Assembly (NCBI GenBank): GCA_905215345.1
Contig: CAJMPR010000006.1
Coordinates: 1-64,000 of the forward strand
From: an uncultured bacterium
GTDB taxonomy: Bacteria; Bacteroidota; Bacteroidia; Bacteroidales; Bacteroidaceae
DNA length: 64,000 nt
Direction: 5' to 3'
Part shown: positions 33,420 through 42,687 of the stretch, in pieces
How positions within the stretch are numbered: position 1 is the first letter of the stretch
How the letters are laid out: each line of letters begins with the position of its first letter
Position numbers and translations under genes: made by a program
The notes under the pieces: generated by a model
What the model saw: the letters and a program-made list of their open reading frames with translations, nothing else
What the model was told of the DNA's origin: nothing
The model's database searches: none

Positions 33420-34550
33420 ATGAATACAAAAAAAATATTTTTCGCAGTATCTTTTGTGACATTAACTCTCAGTTCATGTCATGATGACGATTACGTCACA
33501 GGTTTATGGGCTCCCGATCCTTCTGCAGGCATAGAGATGGCAGAAGAAGTCGATGGACGTATCGCTTTAAGTTATGTTACCTATTACGGAACGGCTATTC
33601 CCGATCCTACATATCTGACACATATCAATTATGCATTTGCTGAAATATATGTAAAGAATGGAACTTACGAAAAATTCGGCTTACAAGGTGACAAAGCCCG
33701 CTTTGACAAGATAAAAAGTTTGAAAGACAAAAACCCAAATTTGAAGATATTACTGTCTTTCACTAATTCAGTATCCAACCCTGACAACAGCGTGGATGGT
33801 GGCTTCTCCGCAATGGCAAAAAGTTCGGAAATGCGTGCTAAATTTGCAATGGATTGTAAAAGTTTCGTTCAGAGCGAAGGAATTGACGGCATTGATATTG
33901 ACTGGGAGTTTCCGGGCATGACATTTGGAAGTAACGCCTTTGATGTTTCTGTCGATGTAGATAACTTCACCTTATTGATGAAAGACTTACGCAAAGAACT
34001 TGGTACAGGTACTCTTCTTACTTATGCGGGATATTGTATGGATAAAAAACCGGCAAATCCTGGATTCAAGTATATTGATGTGAAAGCAGTAGATCCATAC
34101 GTAGATTTTGTCAACATAATGACATATGACCTCATGGGAGCTCCACAGCACCAGTCTGCCCTAAATAAGCCCGGCAATTATTGGGATTGTAAACGTTCTG
34201 TGGATGAATATACCAACGCAGGTGTTCCTGCCAGTAAATTAGTCCTCGGAATCCCTTTCTATGGCAGGACTAATTTCGAATCCGGAGGTTCTATTAATTA
34301 CAAAGACATTCTGACTTTGAGCAAGAATAACGGTTATGTAATTGATAATTGGGATTCAGAAGGAAGTGTACCGTACGTCACTAAAAATGGGGAGTTTTAT
34401 TGTGGCTATGATAATCCCCGAAGCATTGCTCTCAAAGGAGAATGGTTATTAGGTCTCGGCATGAAAGGTATGATGTGTTGGGATTATGATGGTGACGATA
34501 ATCTTGGCACCCTCCGTAAATCAGTATGGAATGCAGTTATGAAGAAATAG
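33420..34550 (+). CDS. GH18 family glycosidase lipoprotein (endo-beta-N-acetylglucosaminidase-like)
   Basis: The 376-residue GH18 enzyme is exported as a lipoprotein (TLTLSSC, residue 20). The TIM-barrel catalytic motif DxxDxDxE reads D156-GI-D159-I-D161-W-E163 (DGIDIDWEFPG), with E163 as acid/base and D161 assisting substrate. LKILLSFTNS, FVNIMTYDLMGAP and LVLGIPFYGRTNF are other family strands. GH18 enzymes cut chitin or, like EndoF/H, the chitobiose core of N-glycans. The SusC/D context and single catalytic domain resemble Bacteroides N-glycan loci. The gene starts 3 bp after its neighbour and ends the locus at a terminator. Confidence 0.9.
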   Translation: MNTKKIFFAVSFVTLTLSSCHDDDYVTGLWAPDPSAGIEMAEEVDGRIALSYVTYYGTAIPDPTYLTHINYAFAEIYVKNGTYEKFGLQGDKARFDKIKSLKDKNPNLKILLSFTNSVSNPDNSVDGGFSAMAKSSEMRAKFAMDCKSFVQSEGIDGIDIDWEFPGMTFGSNAFDVSVDVDNFTLLMKDLRKELGTGTLLTYAGYCMDKKPANPGFKYIDVKAVDPYVDFVNIMTYDLMGAPQHQSALNKPGNYWDCKRSVDEYTNAGVPASKLVLGIPFYGRTNFESGGSINYKDILTLSKNNGYVIDNWDSEGSVPYVTKNGEFYCGYDNPRSIALKGEWLLGLGMKGMMCWDYDGDDNLGTLRKSVWNAVMKK

Positions 34551-34575
34551 AATTGGTTTAACTTAACACGAATAC

Positions 34576-34655
34576 AGGAGGTTGTTCCGGTAACTGAATG
34601 ATTTTGCGATCGTCATGGATAAGTGATAAATATATACGGGACAACCTCCTTTTTT
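34576..34655 (+). terminator. Terminator after the GH18 PUL
   Basis: AGGAGGTTGTTCCG (34576-34589) pairs with CGGGACAACCTCCT (34637-34650), one G-T wobble, then TTTTTT. The loop is long (47 nt). Confidence 0.8.
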
Positions 34656-34678
34656 AAAGACACCTAAAACAATCCGAT

Positions 34679-35311
34679 ATGAATCAATCTTTCTTTTACC
34701 TCACTATACTACTATTTGGCGTGTGTGGCTGTCAAACGGCAGATAAGAAAACAATGCTTATTAAAGGTGAGATTTCTTCAGACTATAATGGACAAATCGT
34801 ATACCTGGTTCCTCGACCTCACCCTACCCCTGAGAGCGTGGACTCTATTTCCATCGAAAATGGTACATTTACATTTACTGTCCCTGCGGACTCTGCCATT
34901 TACGATATCACAATCAGCAGAAAGGCCAAAGCAAATGTACAACGTTTACTTATTATTGCAGAAAAAGGTATATTAGAAGTAAAAATTGCCATAAGTAGTT
35001 CATCCTGTGGCACTCCATTAAATGACCAGTTGCAGCATTGGAAAGAACAAATGGAAGTTTCCGGGCAAAAAGCAATCTTACTTTCACAAAAAATCAGTGA
35101 GATCAAAGATAACAGACAATTAATTGAAGCATTAAAAGAGGAACGAGAAAAGATATATGAGAACTTCAGTGATTCCACTTTCAATTTCATAAAACGGAAT
35201 CAAAACCCATTGGGAGGTTATTTATTTATGACCATGGAAAATATGTTCAATGAACAGCAATGTAACGAACTGAAAAAACTTGGAATAGACAAATGGAAAA
35301 CCAAAACATAA
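34679..35311 (+). CDS. DUF4369 lipoprotein
   Basis: The 210-residue secreted protein has a lipobox-type signal (LFGVCGC, residues about 12-18). Residues 25-110 have the DUF4369 beta-sandwich pattern (MLIKGEISSDYNGQIVYLVP, DSISIENGTFTFTVPADSAI). The C-terminal third is a charged coiled helix. Proteins of this kind often sit in front of thioredoxin-like domains in Bacteroidetes but here that domain is absent, so it is the stand-alone form. Its last 19 bp overlap the next gene. Function unknown. Confidence 0.7.
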   Translation: MNQSFFYLTILLFGVCGCQTADKKTMLIKGEISSDYNGQIVYLVPRPHPTPESVDSISIENGTFTFTVPADSAIYDITISRKAKANVQRLLIIAEKGILEVKIAISSSSCGTPLNDQLQHWKEQMEVSGQKAILLSQKISEIKDNRQLIEALKEEREKIYENFSDSTFNFIKRNQNPLGGYLFMTMENMFNEQQCNELKKLGIDKWKTKT

Positions 35312-37038
35312 AAAGATATATTGAAATAGCGATTGTCTCTTTATTCTTTGTAGCCGGCTGGATATTTTTCTTTTATTTTTATCCATATCACCTATACTAT
35401 AAAGAACAAATCACCTTGTGCGTCCTCCAACCGGATTATATGGAACTATACCTGCAAAAGCCGGCATTTCTTGCCGGGATTTGTGGGGATTATCTGACTC
35501 AATTCTTCCTATGGACCGGAGGTGGAAGTATCATATTAATCAGCTTGTCCATACTGACTTGGTATGGAATCCGAATAGCATTATCCCAAATAAATATTAA
35601 CCGGTATACATCACTTTGGGCATTACTGCCTCTTGTAGCCGAATGGACTTTGTCTTGCCACCTGGAATACCCTCTTTCCATGAATATCGGCTTGATGCTC
35701 AGCGTATGGGCATTTATCTTGATAATAATAAATAAACAAGCCCAAACAAGGATAGTCTGTCACTGCTGTATGCTCATCTTACTGTATATTACCGTAGGAG
35801 CACATTTTTTCGCATATACCCTATTGGCTATTTTTTATGAATATAAACACTCGAAATCATATTCATATCCAACCTTCCTATTACTGTTTTCCATACTCAT
35901 CCCTATAAGTGGCAGTTACTTTTATTTCCTGACCGTAGACCAATCCTACTATTATCCGCTAATAAGCAGATACATGTTACAACAACCTTTCGTATATCTC
36001 TTTACTGAAACTCTATTGGCACTATCTATTCTATCTGCTTTTATTCCCAAGATCAATAAACGACCAATAGTATTATGCATCCTAACCATCCTATGTATAG
36101 TTTCCTTATACAAAACGTATAACCCAGCGGAAGAGAAGACTCTTTCTTTTTCCTGTGAAGCCTATTTCGGTCATTGGGACAAGGTTATCCGATTGAACCA
36201 ACAGAACAAATATCCCAATTATCTCAGTGCATATTACACTAACCTTGCCTATGCAAGGCAAGGAAAACTTTGCGACCAACTTCTGCAACATTATCAGCCC
36301 GGACCTCATGGGCTGCTATTACAGATAAAAGAATCAACAGGATATATATATGCAATGGCAAGTACCGATGCCCTCATTGAATGCGGTGATATGGCCCAGG
36401 CACAACATTCGGCCATGCTTGCTATGACATTTACTCCCCATCAACGTTCCTCACGCATGATGCGGAAACTCGCTGAAATAGCAATTATTAATGAAGATTA
36501 TGGAGTTGCACAAAAGTATCTGAAGATGCTTTCGCATACTACTCTTCACCACAAATGGGCCAATGAACGTCTGAAAATAATTGCATCCGATGAAAGAAAG
36601 TATATCATCCCATGGGTAGACAAGCGACAAATGATTCCTCAAACCGATACACTTTTTTTTGCAAACCAATGGCGCACTTCATTAATTAATCTGCTCGAAA
36701 GCAATCCTCTAAACAAGACTGCATCCGACTATCTATTGTGTTTCCATTTGTTGAATAAAGACTTAAAGCTTTTCAAAACAGACTATAACCGATATTACCA
36801 TCCAGTATTCGGTTCAAATCCTCCACGCCTCTATCAAGAGGCATTAATAGCATGTATGAATGAAGATGAAAGACCGGAAGAACAACTCAGTCGGTACCAT
36901 ATATCCCAAAGTGTGTATGAAGATTGTTTGCAATATCTGTCTTTTCACCAAAAATTAAAAGATAATGGTCGCACTTTGAAAGAAAAGTTCAGTAAAACAT
37001 ATTGGTTCTATTACTATTATGCGCAATTAGTATCATGA
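35293..37038 (+). CDS. DUF6057-like multi-pass membrane protein
   Basis: The 581-residue protein has ten or so hydrophobic helices in its first 280 residues (IEIAIVSLFFVAGWIFFFYF, SIILISLSILTWYGIRIALS). The C-terminal roughly 300-residue soluble part resembles tetratricopeptide-type helices. It resembles the DUF6057 family of Bacteroidales, without known function. It overlaps the DUF4369 gene by 19 bp and the next lipoprotein gene by 4 bp (ATGA), so the three are translated together and probably form one complex or pathway. Confidence 0.65.
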   Translation: MENQNIKRYIEIAIVSLFFVAGWIFFFYFYPYHLYYKEQITLCVLQPDYMELYLQKPAFLAGICGDYLTQFFLWTGGGSIILISLSILTWYGIRIALSQININRYTSLWALLPLVAEWTLSCHLEYPLSMNIGLMLSVWAFILIIINKQAQTRIVCHCCMLILLYITVGAHFFAYTLLAIFYEYKHSKSYSYPTFLLLFSILIPISGSYFYFLTVDQSYYYPLISRYMLQQPFVYLFTETLLALSILSAFIPKINKRPIVLCILTILCIVSLYKTYNPAEEKTLSFSCEAYFGHWDKVIRLNQQNKYPNYLSAYYTNLAYARQGKLCDQLLQHYQPGPHGLLLQIKESTGYIYAMASTDALIECGDMAQAQHSAMLAMTFTPHQRSSRMMRKLAEIAIINEDYGVAQKYLKMLSHTTLHHKWANERLKIIASDERKYIIPWVDKRQMIPQTDTLFFANQWRTSLINLLESNPLNKTASDYLLCFHLLNKDLKLFKTDYNRYYHPVFGSNPPRLYQEALIACMNEDERPEEQLSRYHISQSVYEDCLQYLSFHQKLKDNGRTLKEKFSKTYWFYYYYAQLVS

Positions 37039-38492
37039 GAAATATTATAATCATACTTATTTCTGCTTTTACACTTATTTCTTGTGGAAAGCGTTCGGTT
37101 ACGGATTATGCCTCCTCTCCGGAACCTCCTGTTTTATTCCCAGACTATACTAATATCACAATTCCCTGTAATATTGCTCCGCTTAATTTCGAAATCGGGC
37201 ATGCTTCTACTATATCCGTTATCCTGCATGGAAAGAAAGAGTATCAATTTGACAGTCGTTCCAATCTGCTCCAATTTCCCCTTAAACAATGGAAAGAAAT
37301 CTTGGCTAATGAAAAAGGAGATAGTTTGCTTATATCCATATATGCCAAAACTCCATCAGGAAAAATAAAATATAGAGATTTTTATTGGTATATCTCTCCG
37401 GATAGCATTGACCGATATATCAGTTACCGTCTGATAGAACCGGCATACGAGATATGGAATATGCTACAAATCAGTGAACGGAATATTGAGAATTTCGACA
37501 CCCGGCTGTTAGGCGACAACAACATTACCGACCATAGCTGCATGAATTGTCACACCTCTAATCGTGCTGCTATACCTACAACTTTTATGCACGTACGTGG
37601 TCCCCAAGGAGGAACAATTTATAACAAACAAGGCAAACTACGTAAAATAGATACGAAAACAGAAAACACCGGAGGAGCTGTTTATGGTGAAATATCGCAA
37701 AACGGACGCTTCGGCATCTTTACAACAGCAGATATCATTCCCATATTACATAGTTATCGTTCTGAACGTTTAGAAGTTTTTGATAAAAATAGCGACCTCA
37801 TTCTTATTGATTTTGAAAAAAATGAGGTCACAGACAAACCTTGTATTACAGGAAAAGCATTTCAAGAAACTTTTCCATGTTTCTCCGCAGATAACCGAAA
37901 AGTATATTTCTGTCGTGCTAATTCCCTGCCTCAACCAGACAGCACCCGATATATGCGTTATGATTTATACTCCATAGCATTCAATCCAGAAACAGGAGAA
38001 TTAGGAGATAGTATCCGATTGGTATACAAAGCATCCGATTCAAGTAAATCCATCAGTTACCCAAAATGTTCACCGGATGGAAAGTATATACTATTCTCTG
38101 TTTCCGATTACGGAACATTCCCAATCTGGCATCCCGAAACCGATTTATGGATGCTGGAACTTTCAACTGGAAAGATAAATAAGATGAGCCAAACCAACGG
38201 ACAATACTCTGACTCATATCACTCCTGGAGTAGTAATTCCAAATGGATTGCTTTTGCATCCAAAAGGGATGATAGGGTTTACGGCCGCCCTTACTTCGCA
38301 CACATTTCTTCTGACGGTAAAGTGAGTAAAGCTTTTCTTCTCCCTCAGAAGAACCCTAATTCATACTTGAACACTTTAAAATCATACAATATCCCCGAAT
38401 TATACAATACCCCCGAGACATACGATGTTCACGACATACAACAGCTCTATTTCAGAGGGGAAAAAGAAAAATTCCACTACCAAAAACATTAA
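37035..38492 (+). CDS. TolB-like beta-propeller lipoprotein with a single CxxCH heme motif
   Basis: The 485-residue lipoprotein (ATG at 37035 gives MRNIIIILISAFTLISC with a clean lipobox) overlaps the previous gene by 4 bp. The central and C-terminal parts are PD40/TolB-type propeller repeats (CSPDGKYILFSVSDY, YSDSYHSWSSNSKWIAFASK). Between a beta-sandwich N-terminus and the propeller sits HSCMNCHTS, a single CxxCH, so one covalent heme c is likely. Such heme-bearing propellers are exported redox or sensing proteins; the partner is probably the DUF6057 membrane protein. No activity can be assigned. Confidence 0.65.
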   Translation: MRNIIIILISAFTLISCGKRSVTDYASSPEPPVLFPDYTNITIPCNIAPLNFEIGHASTISVILHGKKEYQFDSRSNLLQFPLKQWKEILANEKGDSLLISIYAKTPSGKIKYRDFYWYISPDSIDRYISYRLIEPAYEIWNMLQISERNIENFDTRLLGDNNITDHSCMNCHTSNRAAIPTTFMHVRGPQGGTIYNKQGKLRKIDTKTENTGGAVYGEISQNGRFGIFTTADIIPILHSYRSERLEVFDKNSDLILIDFEKNEVTDKPCITGKAFQETFPCFSADNRKVYFCRANSLPQPDSTRYMRYDLYSIAFNPETGELGDSIRLVYKASDSSKSISYPKCSPDGKYILFSVSDYGTFPIWHPETDLWMLELSTGKINKMSQTNGQYSDSYHSWSSNSKWIAFASKRDDRVYGRPYFAHISSDGKVSKAFLLPQKNPNSYLNTLKSYNIPELYNTPETYDVHDIQQLYFRGEKEKFHYQKH

Positions 38493-38561
38493 ATTCACAG
38501 GAGGAGTCCAACCTTTTTTCATTTAAGTTGTTGAAAGCACATTCACCAAAACCTAACTTAA

Positions 38562-39845
38562 ATGAAAACAATCTTAAAAGTAATGTTTCTATTGTGTGGT
38601 GTCGGGTTGTCAACATCCGTAGCCCATGCACAAAAAAATGTAATTATTGAAGATGAATCTTCAAAAGGTATCGTCATGGTTACCATTGACAAGGCAGGCG
38701 ACGAAATTATTCGTATTATGAATGAATCGCAGCTACAGTACATTCATGATCCACAAGCTCCGCGCTTCTTGTTAATGGATAAACAAGGTAAATTCGCCTT
38801 GGGTATAGGTGGTTACGTACGAGCTACCGGCGAATATGACTTTGGCGGAATCGTAGATAACATTGACTTTATACCTGCCTACATTCCCAACGGAAGTAAA
38901 ATCAAGAACCAGTTCCAAATGGACGCAAGTACTTCCACTATTTTCTTAAAATTAGTAGGACACACTAAATTATTGGGTGATTTTGTTGTCTACACCGCCG
39001 GCAATTTCCGTGACGGTAGCAGCAAAGGATTCCAGCTACGCAATGCATATGTATCTTTCCTCAACTTGACAGTAGGTTATACCTATGGAGGATTTATGGA
39101 TTTAGGAGCACTTCCCTCTACCATCGACTTTCAAGGTCCTAACGGAGCAACCTTCTATCGCGCCACACAACTGGCATACACCTATAAAGGCCTGAAGAAT
39201 TTCCGCTTCAACGCCTCAATTGAAGTACCTTCCGTTGATGGAACTACCAATGACGATTTGAACATTGCCCAACAACGAATGCCCGATTTCACAGCATATG
39301 CACAATACGGATGGAATAGCAAAAGCCACTTCCGTGTTGGCGGGTTAATCCGTAGTATGACGTATACAAGTACATTAAGCGAGAAGGCACATGCCGTTAC
39401 CGGATATGGTTTACAAGCCTCCACCACGTTTAATATTGGTAAACAATGGCAGTTTTTTGGACAGGCTACCTATGGAAAAGGTATCGGACAATACCTGAAT
39501 GATATCAGTAATCTGAACGTCGATATAGTTCCTGACCCCGATAAAGAAGGTAAAATGCAGGCTTTACCGATGTTAGGATGGTATGCAGGTCTACAATACA
39601 ATATCAACCCGAAAGTATTCGTATCAAGTACTTACAGTATGTCCCGTCTATATTCAGAAAACGGCTATCCATCAGACCAACCAAGTACATACCGTTACGG
39701 ACAATATTTTGTAGCCAACCTATTTTGGAATGTTACTCCCAATATGCAGGTAGGAGCTGAATATTTACGCGGCTGGCGTACAAACTTCGATAATTCCACG
39801 CATCATGCAAACCGAATGAATTTATTGGTACAATATTCATTCTAA
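38562..39845 (+). CDS. DcaP-like trimeric outer membrane porin
   Basis: The 427-residue beta-barrel protein has a signal peptide ending after AHAQ (residue about 24). It then has an N-terminal roughly 45-residue helical or linker segment, then FALGIGGYVRATGEYDFGGI, the typical opening strand of DcaP/porin_O-like proteins in Bacteroidetes. Barrel strands with Tyr/Phe girdles alternate and the C-terminus ends in QYSF. It lies 69 bp after the heme-lipoprotein gene. It admits small negatively charged or mixed solutes in related proteins; the substrate here is unknown. Confidence 0.75.
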   Translation: MKTILKVMFLLCGVGLSTSVAHAQKNVIIEDESSKGIVMVTIDKAGDEIIRIMNESQLQYIHDPQAPRFLLMDKQGKFALGIGGYVRATGEYDFGGIVDNIDFIPAYIPNGSKIKNQFQMDASTSTIFLKLVGHTKLLGDFVVYTAGNFRDGSSKGFQLRNAYVSFLNLTVGYTYGGFMDLGALPSTIDFQGPNGATFYRATQLAYTYKGLKNFRFNASIEVPSVDGTTNDDLNIAQQRMPDFTAYAQYGWNSKSHFRVGGLIRSMTYTSTLSEKAHAVTGYGLQASTTFNIGKQWQFFGQATYGKGIGQYLNDISNLNVDIVPDPDKEGKMQALPMLGWYAGLQYNINPKVFVSSTYSMSRLYSENGYPSDQPSTYRYGQYFVANLFWNVTPNMQVGAEYLRGWRTNFDNSTHHANRMNLLVQYSF

Positions 39846-39863
39846 CCCCAATATAAAAATGAA

Positions 39864-39897
39864 AAGGCCGCCTCAAGCATAGCTGTGAGACGGCTTT
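39864..39897. terminator. Bidirectional terminator between porin and FadL-like gene
   Basis: AAGGCCGCCTCA (39864-39875) pairs with TGAGACGGCTTT (39886-39897) with one mismatch and a 10-nt loop. It lies between convergent genes. The U-run is short. Confidence 0.65.
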
Positions 39898-39924
39898 CTC
39901 TATAATAAAGGTGGGATTGTGAAA

Positions 39925-41313
39925 TCAGAATTTGTAGTCAAGGCTTAGCCCGAACACCTTATTGGTACGGCTATAAACATTCGTGCCGGGTAGTCCGGTA
40001 CCATTATAATTTTGAGAAATTTTGGTATAATCTTCATAGTTAGTCCACATATAGCCCACGTTCAGATTAGCTTTTTCACTGAGTTTCACCTTGGCTCCAA
40101 AGCCCAAAGTATAAGAGTCGCAAGAAAAACTGGTATCCCCCTGATATTCGTCAGACAATCCGTAGTCCGTAAACTGAACACCACCACTCAATGTCAGTCG
40201 CTTGATTACATCCCATTCGATACCCGCCAGATACTCGTTTGTACCTTTCGTCAGGAATTTCTGCTTGCCACCTGCCATGCCGGCTTTCTTATCGTCATAG
40301 AAATGATACTCTACAGATGCACGCAATACAGGAAGAAACTCGTAAGCAACGGCAACAGAAAGCATGGAAGGAATATCGTTAGGAGTATTCACACCGTCTT
40401 TATAGCCACCTACTAAACTTTCTGCAGCTTCCGGATAATCCAATTTATTCGTTTTGTTTTCAATATTCATGTTGGTCTTGAACTCATACTTGGCTCCAAA
40501 GTTCAGCTTGTTCCACTTCACGTCCACACCTATCACCGGAGTCAGTCCCCATCCGGTCTGATCGCAGTCCAAAGCCAGATGCATCAAGTCCTTGCCGCCC
40601 AGTTCTGATTTCAACTTGGCGTCCAAGAAACCCTCATAACCTCCCGTAAAATAGTTCATACGACCACCGGCAAAAGCCGAGAGCCAGTCGGTAATTTTAT
40701 AAGTAAGCCCCAACTGTACGGAATAGATATATTGCTTACCATCCATAGCGCTATTGATGTTATACATACCGGGAGTAACAAGAGGACTCTGTCCGCCAGT
40801 TTCTTTATACTTGTTAACGCTTTCCAGAAAGATACTTGCCATAGCAGCCGATGTAAACATAGGCAGACCATCGTCAAATGAAGCTTTTCCTCCTCCACCG
40901 GTGATACCAAAGAAACCGGAAATAACCCAATCGCCTTTCTTATAAGCGGCAAACACACTGGGAATAACCGGTGCGGCGGCTTTTCCTTCGTAATATTTCG
41001 TAAACGGTTTGTCAGAAACGGTAGGTGCAGGTTGCCCGTTAACTATACCAAGTCCACTATATGTATAAAAGCTGGCATCAATATTTCTCGTCTGAAAAGC
41101 ACTCTGGATACTCACTGACACATGAAAGCCATCGTTCGGCAAAAAAGCCAAACCTGCCGGATTAGACAAAGCACCATCTATTTCAGTAGTAGCACCACGA
41201 GACAGCATACGAAGAAATGCAGCATGTTGATTTGTATTTGTCAGGAGACCTCCCGCAAAAGTTGGAATTGAAACGATTAGCATCACAATGCCAATCAACG
41301 AAATTTTTCTCAT
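39925..41313 (-). CDS. OmpP1/FadL/TodX family outer membrane protein
   Basis: The 462-residue outer-membrane barrel has a signal peptide (MRKISLIGIVMLIVSIPTFA, cleaved before GG). The N-terminal hatch-like segment GGLLTNTNQHAAFLRMLSRG is followed by ATTEIDGALSNPAGLAFL, the FadL pattern for hydrophobic-substrate channels. The barrel ends with KVFGLSLDYKF. FadL-like proteins carry long-chain fatty acids or other hydrophobic compounds; in Bacteroides they are often annotated as hemin receptors without evidence. It has a TACATTTG box at 41349-41342 on the minus strand, divergent from the dehydrogenase gene. Confidence 0.85.
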   Translation of the reverse strand: MRKISLIGIVMLIVSIPTFAGGLLTNTNQHAAFLRMLSRGATTEIDGALSNPAGLAFLPNDGFHVSVSIQSAFQTRNIDASFYTYSGLGIVNGQPAPTVSDKPFTKYYEGKAAAPVIPSVFAAYKKGDWVISGFFGITGGGGKASFDDGLPMFTSAAMASIFLESVNKYKETGGQSPLVTPGMYNINSAMDGKQYIYSVQLGLTYKITDWLSAFAGGRMNYFTGGYEGFLDAKLKSELGGKDLMHLALDCDQTGWGLTPVIGVDVKWNKLNFGAKYEFKTNMNIENKTNKLDYPEAAESLVGGYKDGVNTPNDIPSMLSVAVAYEFLPVLRASVEYHFYDDKKAGMAGGKQKFLTKGTNEYLAGIEWDVIKRLTLSGGVQFTDYGLSDEYQGDTSFSCDSYTLGFGAKVKLSEKANLNVGYMWTNYEDYTKISQNYNGTGLPGTNVYSRTNKVFGLSLDYKF

Positions 41314-41341
41314 CTAAATCTTTTTTAATTGTTTTCGGCTG

Positions 41342-41581
41342 CAAATGTACAACAATATTGCACATGCAAAACTTTTTTGTGCACAAAAGTTGTAACTAAT
41401 AAGAAAATTAATTGAAAAAATAAATAGTTTCTTCTGAAACAAACCCAGCATAATCCAAAGAAATAAAAAATAGCTCACAGAAAACAAAAACAATAACCTA
41501 TCAACCTACACTCCTCATAGGGAATGATAACATAGAAAATATAAAACGACAAAAGATATATCCCGAACTTTATTATCTTTG
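41342..41581. promoter_or_regulatory. Divergent promoters of the FadL-like and D-lactate dehydrogenase genes
   Basis: CAAATGTA (41342-41349) is TACATTTG for the minus-strand gene. TATCTTTG (41574-41581) is the plus box for the dehydrogenase. Between them the 320-bp gap is AT-rich, with a TTGCACATGCAA-like palindromic segment near 41359 and no gene. Confidence 0.6.
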
Positions 41582-41633
41582 TACGTGTTATCTCAGTAAG
41601 TATCAGTAAGAATATTCTAAAACTTAAAATCCC

Positions 41634-42635
41634 ATGGCATATACTATTGCTTTTTTCGGTAGCAAGCCCTATGACGAGGCTTCATTCAATGAAAAAAATA
41701 AAGACTACGGTTTTGAACTCCGCTATTACAAAGGACACCTCAACAAACATAATGTCATACTCACACAGGGTGTGGATGTTGTTTGCATTTTTGTAAACGA
41801 TACCGCCGATGCAGAAGTTATAAGAATGATGGCTGAAAACGGTGTAAAATTGTTGGCGTTACGTTGTGCCGGATATAATAACGTAGACTTGAAAGCTGCT
41901 TCTGATAATGGTATTACAGTTGTGCGCGTCCCCGCCTATTCTCCTTATGCGGTAGCAGAGTATACAGTTGCTCTCATGCTCTCACTCAACCGTAAGATTC
42001 CTCGTGCCACATGGCGTACACGTGATGGGAACTTTTCTTTGCATGGACTTTTGGGATTTGATATGTATGGTAAAACGGCCGGTATCATCGGAACTGGAAA
42101 AATCGCTAAAAAATTGATCAATATTCTGCGTGGCTTCGGCATGAACATTCTTGCCTATGACTTATACCCTGATCACAACTTTGCCCGTGAACATCAGGTT
42201 GTATACACTACTTTGGACGAACTTTACCATAATTCGGATATCATCTCTCTGCACTGCCCGTTAACCGAGCAAACTAAGTACCTCATCAACGACTACTCCA
42301 TCAGCAAGATGAAAGAAGGCGTGATGATTATCAATACCGGACGAGGTCAGTTAATTCACACCAATGCCCTGATAGAAGGATTGAAAAATAAAAAAATCGG
42401 TTCTGCCGGACTGGATGTATATGAAGAAGAAAGTGAATATTTCTACGAGGACCAATCAGATAAAATTATCGATGACGATACATTGGCACGTCTTTTATCT
42501 TTCAATAATGTCATTGTAACCTCTCATCAAGCATTTTTTACTCGGGAAGCTTTGGGAAACATCGCCTCTACGACATTGCAAAACATCAAAGACTATATAA
42601 ATCATAAGACTTTGGAAAATGAGGTAAAATTATAA
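41634..42635 (+). CDS. ldhA: D-lactate dehydrogenase / 2-hydroxyacid dehydrogenase
   Basis: The 333-residue D-isomer 2-hydroxyacid dehydrogenase reduces pyruvate to D-lactate with NADH during fermentation. The Rossmann motif GIIGTGKIAKKL (about residues 149-160) binds NAD. The catalytic triad is visible: an Arg in INTGRGQLIHTNALIE, a Glu in the DVYEEESEYF region and His in SHQAFFT (near residue 299). The N-terminal substrate half and VPAYSPYAVAEYTVALMLSL fit LdhA of enterobacteria. It has its own promoter and leads a string of co-oriented genes. Confidence 0.9.
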   Translation: MAYTIAFFGSKPYDEASFNEKNKDYGFELRYYKGHLNKHNVILTQGVDVVCIFVNDTADAEVIRMMAENGVKLLALRCAGYNNVDLKAASDNGITVVRVPAYSPYAVAEYTVALMLSLNRKIPRATWRTRDGNFSLHGLLGFDMYGKTAGIIGTGKIAKKLINILRGFGMNILAYDLYPDHNFAREHQVVYTTLDELYHNSDIISLHCPLTEQTKYLINDYSISKMKEGVMIINTGRGQLIHTNALIEGLKNKKIGSAGLDVYEEESEYFYEDQSDKIIDDDTLARLLSFNNVIVTSHQAFFTREALGNIASTTLQNIKDYINHKTLENEVKL

Positions 42636-42645
42636 ACTTTCCAGT

Positions 42646-42664
42646 TTATGTACTTGTTACATAA
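42646..42664. promoter_or_regulatory. Inverted repeat in front of the pirin gene
   Basis: TTATGTA-CTTGT-TACATAA is a 7-bp perfect inverted repeat with 5-bp spacer, 24 bp before the pirin ATG. It could be an operator or the start of an RNA hairpin. Confidence 0.45.
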
Positions 42665-42687
42665 CGATAAATCAAAAAAGATAGATT

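Noticed and set aside
42646..42664. Third member of the GTAAY-N4-RTTAC regulon in front of pirin
   Set aside because: The repeat TTATGTA-N5-TACATAA has different half-sites and spacing, and no -7 box at the shared distance was found.
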